DNA of 64,000 bases, taken from Phialocephala subalpina (lineage: Eukaryota > Ascomycota > Leotiomycetes > Helotiales > Mollisiaceae). Below the pieces are notes generated by a model. That model was not told where the DNA came from. It saw only the letters and a list, made by a program, of their open reading frames with translations, and searched no databases. Positions 9,792-20,551 of this stretch are shown one piece after another. Location: assembly GCA_900073065.1 (NCBI GenBank), contig FJOG01000042.1, positions 124,001 to 188,000 on the forward strand, in the 5' to 3' direction. How positions within the stretch are numbered: the first letter of the stretch is position 1; every line of letters begins with the position of its first letter. Position numbers and translations under genes: made by a program.

Positions 9792-10423
9792 GTTGATGTT
9801 GGTCTGATGTAGCGAATCAGTCGTGATTGTATAAGGAAGGAGTTTGGACTTTCTGTCAGGGGGATGGCAGACGCCCGGGAATAGGATGTACTCCTGTAAA
9901 GTTGATGAAGTTGACGGAAAGGACTGCCTTTTGTTGCCAATGAGTTTGTAGATTGAGTGAATCAGCGGATATGGTAGAGGTGGTCATACGCATCGTCCTT
10001 GCTTGTGGCTGGAAATGACTTTGGCCTTGCAGTGAGTCTTTGAGTAACCTCTACCTTCTTTCAAGTCTTCAGTTTTTCGTGTCTGTGCTGTTATTTGGGA
10101 TATACCCCTGTTAAGGATGTAGTTACTGCAAATGCTGAGGTGCTCAAGTTCAGACTGCTGCCCGCCTAGGGCTTCTCGGAGCCTTCCGAAAGTGGTTCAA
10201 ACGTGCAAGTGATCAGGCACCACGCGGTAGGAGGTGAGGCGCTAACGAGCACAAAAAGCTTTGCGCGTTTCTTCCAATTCTTTCCAAAACCAATTCCTTC
10301 TCAACTCTTGTCAACGGCAACAACAGTAGACTATCACAACTCTTTGAGAGTCCCTCTGTCTTCCAAAGACACTTTACAAAACACTCAGTCCTCACACCGC
10401 AAAGCAAACCACTTTCGACCACC
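9792..10423. promoter_or_regulatory. Divergent upstream region of Cys-rich gene C and the secreted protein gene
   Basis: A 632-bp gap between divergent starts. It holds no supported gene. A CA-rich 5' leader precedes the ATG at 10424. No defined operator was recognised. Confidence 0.35.
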
Positions 10424-11356
10424 ATGGCCCAAACCATGATCTTCGTTCTCGCGATGCTCGCCATCATCTCCATGGTAGAAGTTTCGTCCACGTCACTTTT
10501 GACTGAACTTTTGCTAACTATCTTCGCACAGGTCTTCGCCGCTCCCAGCCAAGATCTGTCACCCGTCATCCCTGAGACCCATACCCACGGTGACATGGAG
10601 TTCAAGGGCACCATCCACGGCGTTGATTTCCAAGCCAACGGCACTGTTGAAGTACAACACTCTAACTGCCCATCGATTCAGATAATTGAAACTGACGTTT
10701 TGCAGTCGATCTACGCACAATTCACCAAGCAACATCCCAATGTTGTCGCCAGCTTCAACGCCGATCACCTTCCCGTTGGTACTGGTCAATCTAATGGCAA
10801 CAACTCTGCACTTGTGGCTCGTAACAAGATTCTCCCACCTAACTGTGCCGCATGTGGTGCCTGGTACGTCTTTATATTACCAAGACAAACGGGATGCTGT
10901 TTTAGTGTTGCTTTCGTGATTGACTTCACTGAAGTCTTTGTCTAAACAACCTCGAGACTATTTGGCAGAACTATGCTTACACTATTATACTATTACAGGG
11001 GCTGGGTTGCAGCTGAGACCGATACCATTAACGATGGTGTCAACTACTTAATCCATCACGCTGGAACCTGTGGTGTCGGTCCGCGATCCTGTGTCCGCAT
11101 TAGTTGTTCATATTCTGCTGCAATCTACTTGTGCAACGACGTGAGTCCCTCCTTTCTGCCATTCAGTACGTACAAGCTGACTAGAGCACAGAACTATTAC
11201 GGCATCGCACCCAGCTGCGTCTACCTCGCTTCCTACGCCAAGGACCTGACCAACGATTGCTCGTTTTGGGACGCAGGTGCAAATTGGACATGTGGACAGG
11301 AGTTCGACACTGACGCTTACAACGTCATTGTCCACTACGATGATCACAACTGTTAA
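10424..11356 (+). CDS. Secreted Cys-rich protein, effector-like
   Basis: Four exons (10424-10474, 10532-10863, 10999-11140, 11192-11356), all with GT...AG junctions that keep frame, give 229 aa. The first about 20 residues (MAQTMIFVLAMLAIISM, then VFA before APS) form a signal peptide. The mature protein has about twelve cysteines, mostly in the C-terminal half: 'PPNCAACGAW', 'GTCGVGPRSCVRISCSYS', 'SCVYLASY', 'NDCSFWD' and a terminal Cys. The segment around 'RISCSYSAAIYLCND' resembles a widespread family of fungal secreted proteins of unknown function. An extracellular, disulfide-stabilised role (effector or antimicrobial) is inference. Nothing identifies a toxin or enzyme. It ends 320 bp before the convergent CorA-like gene. 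Confidence 0.85.
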
Positions 11357-11676
11357 GAAGTTGGCATGGGCGTGCTCTCTTCTCTCCTTGTGCTTCGGCG
11401 ACAAGAGAGCTTGCAGACACAGCAAGCCACACTTGACTGCATGGTCCTCAATATTGCATGGATCAGCGGGTAATGCTTGACGATTTCTTTCTTTCATATT
11501 AAAGAAAGGATTCCGTTCTTTGAGTTGCTCAGCAACTTTTGGGGGGTTGCATTAGATCGAGCCTGAATTTACTTCTGGCATTGACTTCAATGGATTTCTC
11601 AAATACTCTCCTTTGTGTCCTCGTTTCGAAGTAGTGACCTGTTCTGAGAAAGGCGATTTTATGTCTCAAATCGCAT

Positions 11677-13130
11677 TCATGAGGCCGTAGAACCACTATC
11701 TTCCTGCAAATCCTTGACAACAGGGGCCTTTTTCCACCATCTAGCAGCCCACTTCCCCGGGAAAACCATTGTCACCGACCAAGCAAGCAGTATTCCCAAG
11801 GTCAATGGCAGCGTCACTGCCCAATAGTACCGAAAAGCGGGTTTCATAATCGGAGTGCCATCTTCTTCCCAATCGAAAACGGGCATGGAAAACACTGTCT
11901 GATTGTCTTGTCAGTTTTGAGTCCACGCCAAGAATTAAAGGTGTTCGCAATTAAATGTGAACCAGATCCCTCAATCTTGTCACAGTAATCACTTACAGCT
12001 ATAAATGTCCCAGGTAGGAACAACATTCCCAGAATAGACATGGTCTTCATTGCAGCGCTATCCCTCTTCGTCTCAATCGCAATTGTTTTCATCGCCGCAG
12101 AATCCTCCTTGCTGGATTTTGCAATCGCCGCTGAGCTTTTTCCAAGCTCTATCATCACTGCACTGTCCTCTTTACTGGCTTTTGCGATATCGGCAGAGCT
12201 CTTAGCAAGTTCAATCATAACCATGCTGTCCTCCTTATTTGACTTTGCGATAGCAGCAGAGGTTTTCGCAAGCTCCAGCATGATAGCACTGTCTTCCTTG
12301 CTTGCTTTTGCAATAGCTGTAGAGCTTTTCGCAAGCTCGATGTTAACCTTTGCATCCTTCTGCGCCATAAATTGATATTCCTATGTTGCAAGTTCAGAAT
12401 CGTCAATTACCGGCCTCATTTAGGGTTGGGTAATGGAAGGGACCTAAAAAGGGATTCAAGGGAGCTTACAACTTGTATTAATACAGCACTCTGCTTGTTT
12501 AATGACTTGACCTCTATGAGCAGAGACCGACAGTTTTCTCTAAGAATGTCCATCCTCTCGTCAATTTTTATAGCCTCAATGCACCCGTGACCATCTTCCT
12601 CTAAATCTTCTGTTGCTTTCTTGAACTTTTGTAGATTATCCAATACGTTTATCAAAGATGTGAAAGTTGCTGTCATCAGAATGGCATCCTGGCTCAAAGT
12701 GTTTAGAGAACGCGTTGTCGCGAGGAAGTCTAACTTAAATGGATCGGTAGGTGGGATGTTGGCATAATTATGCTGTCCTGTTTGTTCATTGATTCTGCCA
12801 AGCTTTTGCTGTAGCTTCTCTAGTTCCGAATGGAAAAATGCCACGACCATTTGGATAACTTCCAGAGCTATGGACAATGGATTCGTCCAGTCTACAGCGT
12901 TCTTTTTGATATTCTTCAGTAACTGGAAGCCGAGGAGGTTGCTTTCTGAGTGAAAAACAGCTTCTGTGATCCGAGTTTCTTTGTTGTAGAGAAGGGCAAG
13001 AGAGCCGCTATGGCTCCACCAACTCATAGGTAGCTTCAATACGAAACCTGAATTGTCAGTCCGAGGCTAGTACAATATGGAGTGAGGAGCAAAACATACC
13101 ATTGAGTTTTTGAGCTTTCCTATCAGAAGT
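11677..13130 (-). CDS. CorA-like fungal membrane protein with repeat-expanded helical stalk
   Basis: Exons 13100 upward (5' end unclear), 13047-12470, 12380-11997 and 11898-11677 join in frame. The first parts match the fungal CorA-like family: 'WSHSGSLALLYN', 'SESNLLGFQLLKNIK', then a long helical region. Exon 12380-11997 holds four 21-residue repeats of the form (I/M)ELAKSSxAIAKxSKEDS. TM1 follows with the CorA-type 'ILGMLFLPGTFIA', and the last exon carries TM2 'YYWAVTLPLTLGILLAW'. The family's GMN selectivity motif is replaced by 'VFSMPVFDW', as usual in this fungal branch, so Mg2+ transport is not assured. The frame breaks at about 13150, and the N-terminal exon(s) could be at 13568-13801 or could be lost. 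Confidence 0.75.
12090..12341 (-). repeat. Four tandem 63-bp coding repeats (21-aa units)
   Basis: Inside the CorA-like gene four consecutive 63-nt units encode (I/L/M)ELAK(S/T)S-x-(A/D)IAK-x-(S/N)KEDS-xxM. A shorter degenerate fifth unit ('IAIETKRDSAAM') leads into TM1. Twenty-one residues is three heptads, so the array lengthens a coiled-coil-like helix by about 84 residues. The repeats diverge by several substitutions each, so they are not a recent assembly artefact. Confidence 0.9.
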
Positions 13131-13567
13131 AGTATAGAGAGGAACGACAGGATCCCTGAAAAGTTTGACTTGGGAGGATATTACATGGAGCTTTCATGTT
13201 TTTGTAAAGCAGTCGGGCCGCCTTCTTCGTGCACTGGATGTACCAGCCCCCGTCAGCGAGGCTATATTCGAGGAGGCTATAGGGAGATTATCCTACAGTC
13301 GGGAATTAGAAGTCATCCAGTTATGAAAAGGATGACATCGACAGAGAATACAAGAAGCTGGAAGAGAACTGTGGATGCAATAATGCACGATGCAGTTAAT
13401 CTCTCAGCATTGCCTAGACATTCCCAGTACAAGCTTTACAACCGAAGCCCACTGTTTGCCCTTGACGTAAAGAATACATACATGAGTCTCAGTCCTCCCA
13501 ACGGAGGTTGTGGTGTCCCTTTACGTACTTGCACACTGAGATCCTAGTTTTAATCAGCAAAATCATT

Positions 13568-13801
13568 CTAATACATGGAGGTAAGAGCACAGACTTTATT
13601 GAGCCAGACAAGCAGAGATTCATCATCCACGTCAGCCTCAATAAATACCGGGCTCGAAGCATCGGGGTATTCAAGAAGCACAAAAGCACTGCACTCTGTC
13701 TGCTCCGCGAATCTCAAGCCGTAAGGTACGGACTGAAGCTCCTCGTCGCCCATATTGTTCCATGATCTACTTGCAAACGGAAGTTGAAAGTCTTTCTCCA
13801 A
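13568..13801 (-). CDS. Candidate N-terminal exon of the CorA-like gene
   Basis: An open segment of 77 aa starts at 13801 and contains 'LPFASRSWNNMGDEELQSV', 'TECSAFVLLEYPDA' and 'SPVFIEADVDDESLLVWL'. These look like the N-terminal region of fungal CorA-like proteins, and the segment lies on the same strand upstream of the membrane part. A GTCTGT donor follows at about 13586. The 400 bases between here and 13130 show no uninterrupted matching frame, so the gene may be broken or have further small exons. Confidence 0.35.
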   Translation of the reverse strand: MEKDFQLPFASRSWNNMGDEELQSVPYGLRFAEQTECSAFVLLEYPDASSPVFIEADVDDESLLVWLNKVCALTSMY

Positions 13802-16158
13802 ACTCTGAACGTTTACTCAAAGTACAGAGCCGTGCATGAAAGAGGTTGAGGTCAACGCCGGATTGCGAGGCTGTGCAACCCGTACATTGTCCAATGGGAA
13901 TGTTCTCCCATCTGCATATCCACAGCACAGCCGGGCTGAGAAAAAGCCACAAAAATGTTGCATCCCAGCCTTGTGTAGAACCAAGATCGATGTTGCAGAC
14001 GGAGATACAGGCTGCGAACATAGGGCGCGAGGTTTATAACGCTCTCGTCTGTCTGGATTTCGAAGACCTCTTGATCCGGCGTCCAAAACTACTGAAACTC
14101 CATAATTACGAATTGATGCAGATGTAATATCAGATATCATGCAATATGCACAGCCCCATTGCTTTGTCCTAGTATATTGTATTCGAAACTCTCATCCAAT
14201 GCTTCTGGTACAGCTACTTCGTCTGCCACTGTCCGTGATGGGAATTTTTATAGCCTCGTCATGGTCCTAAAGAAAGACTTCAACAACACTGCCATTGACT
14301 TCGATATTGGACTATGGGCAAATTGATTCCACACAACCGTTTAAAATGTAGCAGACTCAACAGGCTTGCCTGCTAGAGTAGTCGAAACAGCAGGTTGCCT
14401 TGCCAGAATGCCCTTAAAGTCCCAAACCACTACTCTATCATGACCACACTCCCAATTTTGCAGCGTCCAATACTTTCATCATCCCGACGTAAGTGTGTGT
14501 GCTATTGGGCTGACCAAGGTGATCGCAGTCCCTATGGTCGTTGGTTGGATCAATCATCGAGGTTTCCATTGTCGAGGTCTGGGGGTCTTGCCCACAATTA
14601 TATGCTGGTCCGTGAGAAAAGGTGATATGCGTATCGGTTGAGCCCTGTCTTTCCAGGTGTAGTGTGTCGATTGTGATCATCTGTTCAACACGAGTCGTAA
14701 CGTTAGCAGCTCATTCTTCTCCGACAGCTTATTTTGACTACCAGATATTCGAGCACACCGCAGGTATCTCGTTTATCACACTTGGATGCCACGCCCTGTT
14801 GTGCACGCGCGCAGTACTTGTCAATTCTTTCTCCAATTTTGGTGAAGGTGTTGTCCAAGGACCATTCAGGCGATCAAATTTGGAGGACAGCGCTATGATT
14901 ATCTAGGACACCTCGCTTCCCAGGCCAGCGCCAGATCTTCTATCGGAAGTAGGTCCATAGGATGAGGTTATTCCGAACGGCTCTTTTCGCGAGAAGTTCA
15001 TCCCGATGGAACCACTTAGCGTCCGAATCACTTTCGTCTATATAGATTTAAATAATAAAAATTTTGACAACACGAATTCGAATTCTGCACGGCGGATGTC
15101 TATGAGTGCACGCATATGATATCCTATGGCCTGAGTCAAGCTTATGTCAGAATCTCTTCGCACAGATAATAGAATAGCCTTTGTCGGGTGTGCGTTACAC
15201 TTCTCCACTGCGAGGACGGGTGTAGCAAGCTCGAGCTTAGTAGATCGTAGGATTGGAGAGACGGCGTTGAAGTCTCCAGGATATATCTTGGATGACCGAT
15301 GAGGCACTACTTTATCAACCTTTTTTTTTTGGTCCGATTCTTTTCAACGCAAACTTTTGAAGTCTTGTCTCCAACCTTACCGAAGCGCTACCCCTTTTCT
15401 CTCGCTTAGCTGCGGAGACCTGCCCACGATCACTTTCGGACTTGCAAGCTTTTGCATGTCAATGTCGACTATCTTTTCCTCTCGGGAGTTTGATTGAATG
15501 CTGTGGGAAAATTTTGGGTGCAATCTCGTTGCGACTCGGATAGACCTTGCGAAGAAGTTTATCGCAGTCGATCTACCGAATCGATCGAGCGGGGTTTCCG
15601 TTCAGTAGACCTTGTCCCCCAATCTTCTCTGTGCAATAAAGCTTTTGCAAGATCTGGGACAATGGAGGAGAAAGCTAGACTGAAGCGTTACGGCACTAGC
15701 CAAGGGTCGCCCTTAGTGGGGTTGAGTTTCTAGTAAGGCTGCAAAGTCCAAGAAAGACTGGGAGATCCGAGAACTTCAAGAATTGAAGGGGATGACATGA
15801 TCACAGTAGAAGCTGAACATATGCACGAGGACTACAATTCTATATCTATGTGTAGCTAAGTCCATGTTGCCATCGATGAGAGATCCCTCTGCTCACTGCC
15901 CACCCAGCTGTGCCCACCTCTCAACCCACTAGCCTGAAGATCTCACATCGCATGCAGCGTCTGTCCCCAGCTGATCGTGAAACTCCCTAATTCCGCCCAT
16001 TCAATAACCCACCGCATCGCTTTCCATAGCCATAGCAACTCGAACAGCTCTCCTACTAGCATAACTAGGTTCCTTCCTTCAATGTCCGAGCATGGGTTGA
16101 CATTTCGTGATGTCGCCGAGAACGAGACAGTGGAGAGCAAGACGTAAGAGACACAAGC
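13802..16158. other. Gene-poor 2.4-kb stretch
   Basis: No frame with recognisable motifs or convincing exon structure. The best open frame is on the minus strand at 15307-15038 (89 aa, with 'AIGYHMRALIDIRRAEFEF'), which has protein-like composition but no start context or neighbours to support it; it may be a gene fragment. No RNA gene or clear repeat was seen. Confidence 0.4.
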
Positions 16159-17696
16159 TCATCCGAAGTGAGGGAAATTTCCAGACCAGGTATCAATGAA
16201 TGCTTCCGGTGGTAGGTAGAACAGGCTTCGAAATATTTCGACCATGAGGAAGAGTCGTGCGAGGATGTACGTGAGCAGGAGGATGATTAAGGAGGAGCCA
16301 ACAATGAATCTGGAGACTGGCGATTCGTTTCTTCTCAGCAAAGCATCTCTAGGATTCATTCGTAACCAGAAGACCATAAGCATAAGTGAAACAATAGGCA
16401 GACTACTAGTTAATATTGAGCAAACCCTCCATGCGAGTCGTTCGTCCAGTGTGGGAAATTGGAAGTTCCAGGCCAGGCAATGGAGTCCGCCAAAGAGTGT
16501 GCCGCCAACGACAGCGCCGACTGCTAGCGGTACGATCTCAAGGTTTCTACCAAGCATTTTGAATAGCCGTTCCGCCACGCCATGGGAAATAAACCGGCCG
16601 AAATTAGCACCATCGTTGGGAAGGGGAACAAGATCCAACTCTTCATCAAGCCTACTTCCGGTCCTAGGGTTCGTCCACAAGTAAGCTGGGCCACGATCTG
16701 ATATGTGCCACAGCAGCGAATCATCAGGAAGCTTCTTTGCCTTTATAACATGTACACTATCGACGCCTTGAGGTCGAGACCAGTAAAGGACGTAAGTGAC
16801 TAGGCTAGATGCAGAGAAAGCGAGTGCTGCGATTTCCAATTGCGTTGATGGAAGTCCCAACACTCTCCGGGCAATCAATTGCACAATGAGATACGTTATT
16901 TGAATGAGTGCGAGGACCTTGGCTAGTTTGTCTCCTCGGTCTAGCTTTTGAAGCTCTTGGCTGGAGATATTAGGCATATCTATCAGGTACTCGCTCGACG
17001 CAAAACGGAGTTGGTTGCTGTTCAGCGCCCAGCAGCGATGGCGAAATCGTTGTAGAGTTATATTTATTGAATTCGATTGAACGAATTTACCTTCGAACTG
17101 GCTGATTATGTTTTCAAAAGCGGCTATGCGGAGAGATTTATCAGCTTTTGGAATTTAGAGGAGAAATTTATTCTTAGTCTGCCCTCACTGATAATCTTAC
17201 CTTGGTTATGCTCGAGGACGTCACTGAAGTTGACCACGAAATAGCCCATGTTTGCCATATAGGCATGTATTTCGTCCCACCCAACACCAGCTTTTCTAGC
17301 GTTATCTTCCATCACCTGTACACCAGACTTCGCAGCGAGCTTCTCGCCAAAGGCCTTTCCCACAAGGTACTCAGGGACCAGCATCGTGAATATCATCCAT
17401 TTAATCTTCTTTCTCGAGTCCAGAATAGCCCACCAAATTCCCTGGAACACGCCTTTTGCTTTCGGTCGTTGTGCGGGCACATTGAGATGCTGAATGTTCC
17501 ACGTGCAGAGGAAAATTATGGACAAGCAGTTCCAGAGAATCGAAGTCGTTCCCCTTACGTTCGGTCCCGAAACGTAACTCGTGTCGGGGGGAGGAATGGT
17601 GCAATTAGGCTTGAAGCTAGAAGCTTGGGCATGTGGCGCAAGCAGAAACAAAACGAGGCTGCAGCTCAGGAGAGAGGACATGATGGACGCTTGCAA
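16159..17696 (-). CDS. Fungal multi-pass membrane protein of unknown function
   Basis: Two exons, 17696-17201 and about 17090-16159 (intron of about 110 nt; the acceptor could be 17098 or 17091, and the latter keeps frame), give about 475 aa. A signal peptide ('LLSCSLVLFLLAPHAQA') is followed by the family signature 'GPNVRGTTSILWNCLSIIFLCTWNIQHLNVP', then an Arg/Lys linker, 'WMIFTMLVPEYLVGKA' and 'HAYMANMGYFVVNF'. Exon 2 continues with 'WALNSNQLRFA', 'ALIQITYLIVQLIARR', 'LPSTQLEIAALAFSA', 'YVLYWSRPQGV', and three or four further TM helices. This layout is common in Pezizomycotina, often in many paralogues. No function is established and no catalytic motif is visible. Confidence 0.8.
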
Positions 17697-19005
17697 AAAG
17701 TATCAAGGCAGGCCCTCACAAGTGTTTCACAACGGGAACTGTCGAGTGATTTGCCCAACACTGGATTTGACCGTCCAGATAATCAGGGTAAAGATGAACT
17801 TTTCAAAATGTCTGAGATTCAGCCCAACTTTGCCAGCCTGAAGTGAGGCTGTGCGCGCTGTGCTGTCCTTGCAGCTTCATTGGACATGATGCCTCGACGA
17901 CGTTGTGTGACAAAAAAAGCAAGAGCTCCCATCTCGTTGGTTCCAGGTCTCACAGCCACCACCAAAGACGCCTCCAACACAAAGAAGTGCACGCGTTCCA
18001 ACAATTCGTCGCATTCGAGGCTCAGAATATCAACAAGTCATCGTACTCGTAACTCCCTTACCTGATACCCCTTAACCAAGCCCTGCATTACATAAGAAAT
18101 CAACATGATTGGACTTCGAGACGACTTCCAGGCTTTTCATCCCCATTTCCCGCGAGTCTGCTTTGAGTTACAGGGCACAGATCGCTAAATTTTCAGGCTC
18201 TCGCCCCCTAAAACTCAAACAACTTTCCCTCCCACTTCAACAAATACAGCATGAACTCATTTCAGCGCAGAAATCGCAGATTAAAACAACCATTCAATCT
18301 CCTTCCTCACTCGGGACTTTCACCTACAAAAACGCGAAAAGAAACAAGACAGAAAAATCAAGATGCAACAACGACCAAGTTTCAAATACTCAATTACCTT
18401 CGACATCTAGTCCACCACTTCCCTTCCCCCTCAAAACCCGACTCAAATATGGTAAATAAACCCACTCCAAGAGCGATCAAAACACATGCACCTTCTCCGT
18501 ATTCCGACTCACACAAACAGCCACTTGACCCCAACCCCACTCTCTCATCCCACGCACTTGGCATCCAAGCACAGACGGCAATGCGACGAAGATCAAGCCG
18601 GCAATTGGAACAAAAACTCTCCGCTGCTGTCGAACATACATACAGTCAGCACTTTAATCCCATCCCATGCTGGATTTCAGAGCTGCACTTGCAGCGAATC
18701 ATCTCTCTCTCTACCTCCTACCCTTCCATCACAAGAAATATCAAGGTCAACACCAATTCCAACTTCCACAAACAAAACAAAAAACACGCGGCTAGCATAT
18801 TGCAGGAAAGAACGCGAAGCGATGGGACATTGGAAGCAAGAACTACTGTAGGTAAACGCAAATTCTATTGCAAGCAATCTAAGAACGCATCCCATCACAC
18901 CACCAGTCTATTTGTGTACCAAAGCCATGTAAGCCCATCTTATCTCATACCCCGAAAACACCGCGCAGTGCAATCAAATCCATCCCCTCTCACCTCTACC
19001 CCAAT
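17697..19005. other. Intergenic stretch, no supported gene
   Basis: About 1.3 kb between two minus-strand genes. The CA-rich, T-poor strand keeps a long plus-strand frame open (18251-19009), but its Ser/Thr/Pro/His/Lys composition is that of a non-coding CT/CA-rich sequence and it has no motif. It is probably promoter/5' leader of the membrane protein gene and the 3' flank of the nitroreductase. Confidence 0.45.
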
Positions 19006-19920
19006 CTAAGCACCAAACACCTTAAACCTCTCCTCAAGCGGCTTGAACTCCTTCCCCCCGGCCTCTCCCTCCTTCTTCCCAAACACCAACTGAGCATTCA
19101 ACTCCCAATCACTGCTCACACCCCACGTCGCCGCAACTTTCTGATCGATGAGCGGGTTGTAGTGTTGGAGGTTTGCGCCGAGGCCTTCGGCTTCGAGGGC
19201 GGTCCAGACGGCGAATTGGGTGATGGCGTTTGATTGCGAGGCCCAGACGGGGAACTTGTCGGCGTAGAGGGCGAAGTTCTTTTGCATGCCGGCGACGGTG
19301 GTGCGATCGTCGAAGAAGAGGACCTGTTTGCAGATTGTCAGTATGTGTTCTAACGTCCATCTTTGTGTTTTGTGTGTTTGGACAGGAGAAGGCGTTTTGG
19401 TTCTGGTGGTGGCAGAATCACCCCACCTTCCCGAAGCGGACGTGAAACCTTGCCCCTCCATGCCCCACCAAAACACCAAAACACCAGATCTTAAATGTGA
19501 AGATATGAAGTAAAGAGAGAAACTCACAGTTCCGTATCCAGCCTGGAACCCATTCAATCTAGCCTCACTGGCAGGCCACTGCTCCTCAGAAACTGTATCT
19601 CAATCAGTACACACTCACCTTCTCCCTCTATCTTCCCAGCATCTCCCAACTCCCACCCATCCACCCCCTCATCTTCGGAGATACGTACCAATAGCCTTCA
19701 AAGCCTCCTTCGCAATATCCCAAAGCTTAACATGCTCCTCCTTAAACAGAACAACCACTCTCGTGGACTGGGAGTTGAACGAGGAAGGCGAGTGCCTGAG
19801 GGCTTCCGAGACGATTTCCGTGATCTTGGAGTCGGGAATCGGAGAGCTGGCTGAGAGCTGGTAGTAAGTTCTGCGGTTCTTGATAAGTTCCAGGAAGGAG
19901 GCTGCGCTGATTGCTGACAT
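19006..19920 (-). CDS. Hbn1/Frm2-type nitroreductase family protein
   Basis: Three exons (19920-19689, 19592-19528, 19323-19006) give 204 aa, the normal size of fungal Hbn1-like nitroreductases. Family marks are 'FLELIKNRRTYYQLSASSPI', 'ALRHSPSSFNSQSTRVVVLF', 'LFFDDRTTVAGMQKNFALY', 'WASQSNAITQFAVWTALEAEGLGA' and 'NLQHYNPLI'. These proteins bind FMN and, in yeast, affect oxidative-stress and lipid-signalling responses. The usual start is the Met at 19920. An in-frame extension to a Met at 20157 would add 79 residues with a basic, Ser/Phe-rich start (MASLLLKRTGG) resembling a mitochondrial targeting sequence, so an alternative longer isoform is possible. Confidence 0.9.
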
Positions 19921-20404
19921 GTTTGCGTTTGTTGAGGTTGAAAAAGGTTGTGTGGAAAGAGTAGGGTGTGGTGGTAGTGGATGGTGATGCAGGGAGTGCG
20001 GTGGTCTGATATCTCTTTTTGTAGGCTGTGAGGTTGACGTTGTAGATGAAGAAGCCATGGAACGGAGGGAGGAGAAGGCTCTTATATCTTTCGGCTGAAA
20101 GATGGTAGTGGAGAAAGGGAAGGAGCCACCAGTGCGTTTGAGAAGTAAAGACGCCATTTCTCGCCCCGTCAACACAATCAACAGACTCGTCAGGAACAAC
20201 CAAAGCGGGACTTGCATTCCCAACCCTCTTTTTTACATCGAACGACAGAATTTTCTAGTAACTTACGACGGGATTTATGGGAAGGAGGCCAAACAGATTC
20301 CGCAATTACCGCAAGTAGTGGGGCATCCTCCTTTCTAAACCTGTGTTACGAGGCGACTCGCGTGCTCGGATAGAAGAAAACGTCATGCAAGGGCTGCTGT
20401 GGTC

Positions 20405-20551
20405 TTTGGATAAATAAGTCCACCCCTTGAGGGTTTACACTTCCAGACGTTTCCACATACAAAAGTCGATGATAGTAGCTCGCTGATTGGTCTAAGACCC
20501 TTGACTTGTCTGTGCTTTAGAACCCTCAAGGGGTGGACTTATTTATCCAAA
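20405..20551. repeat. Perfect 31-bp inverted repeat with 85-bp spacer
   Basis: The left arm at 20405-20435 (starting TTTGGATAAATAAGTCC) and the right arm at 20521-20551 (ending GGACTTATTTATCCAAA) are exact reverse complements over 31 bases. The whole unit is 147 bp, the size of a small MITE, but no flanking target duplication is evident. It lies about 250-500 bp upstream of the possible long nitroreductase start, in a 1.5-kb intergenic region. As RNA it would form a long hairpin. Confidence 0.9.

Noticed and set aside
18251..19009. 252-codon plus-strand open frame
   Set aside because: T-poor, CA/CT-rich strand keeps it open by composition; Ser/Thr/Pro/His/Lys-rich product without any motif or exon logic.
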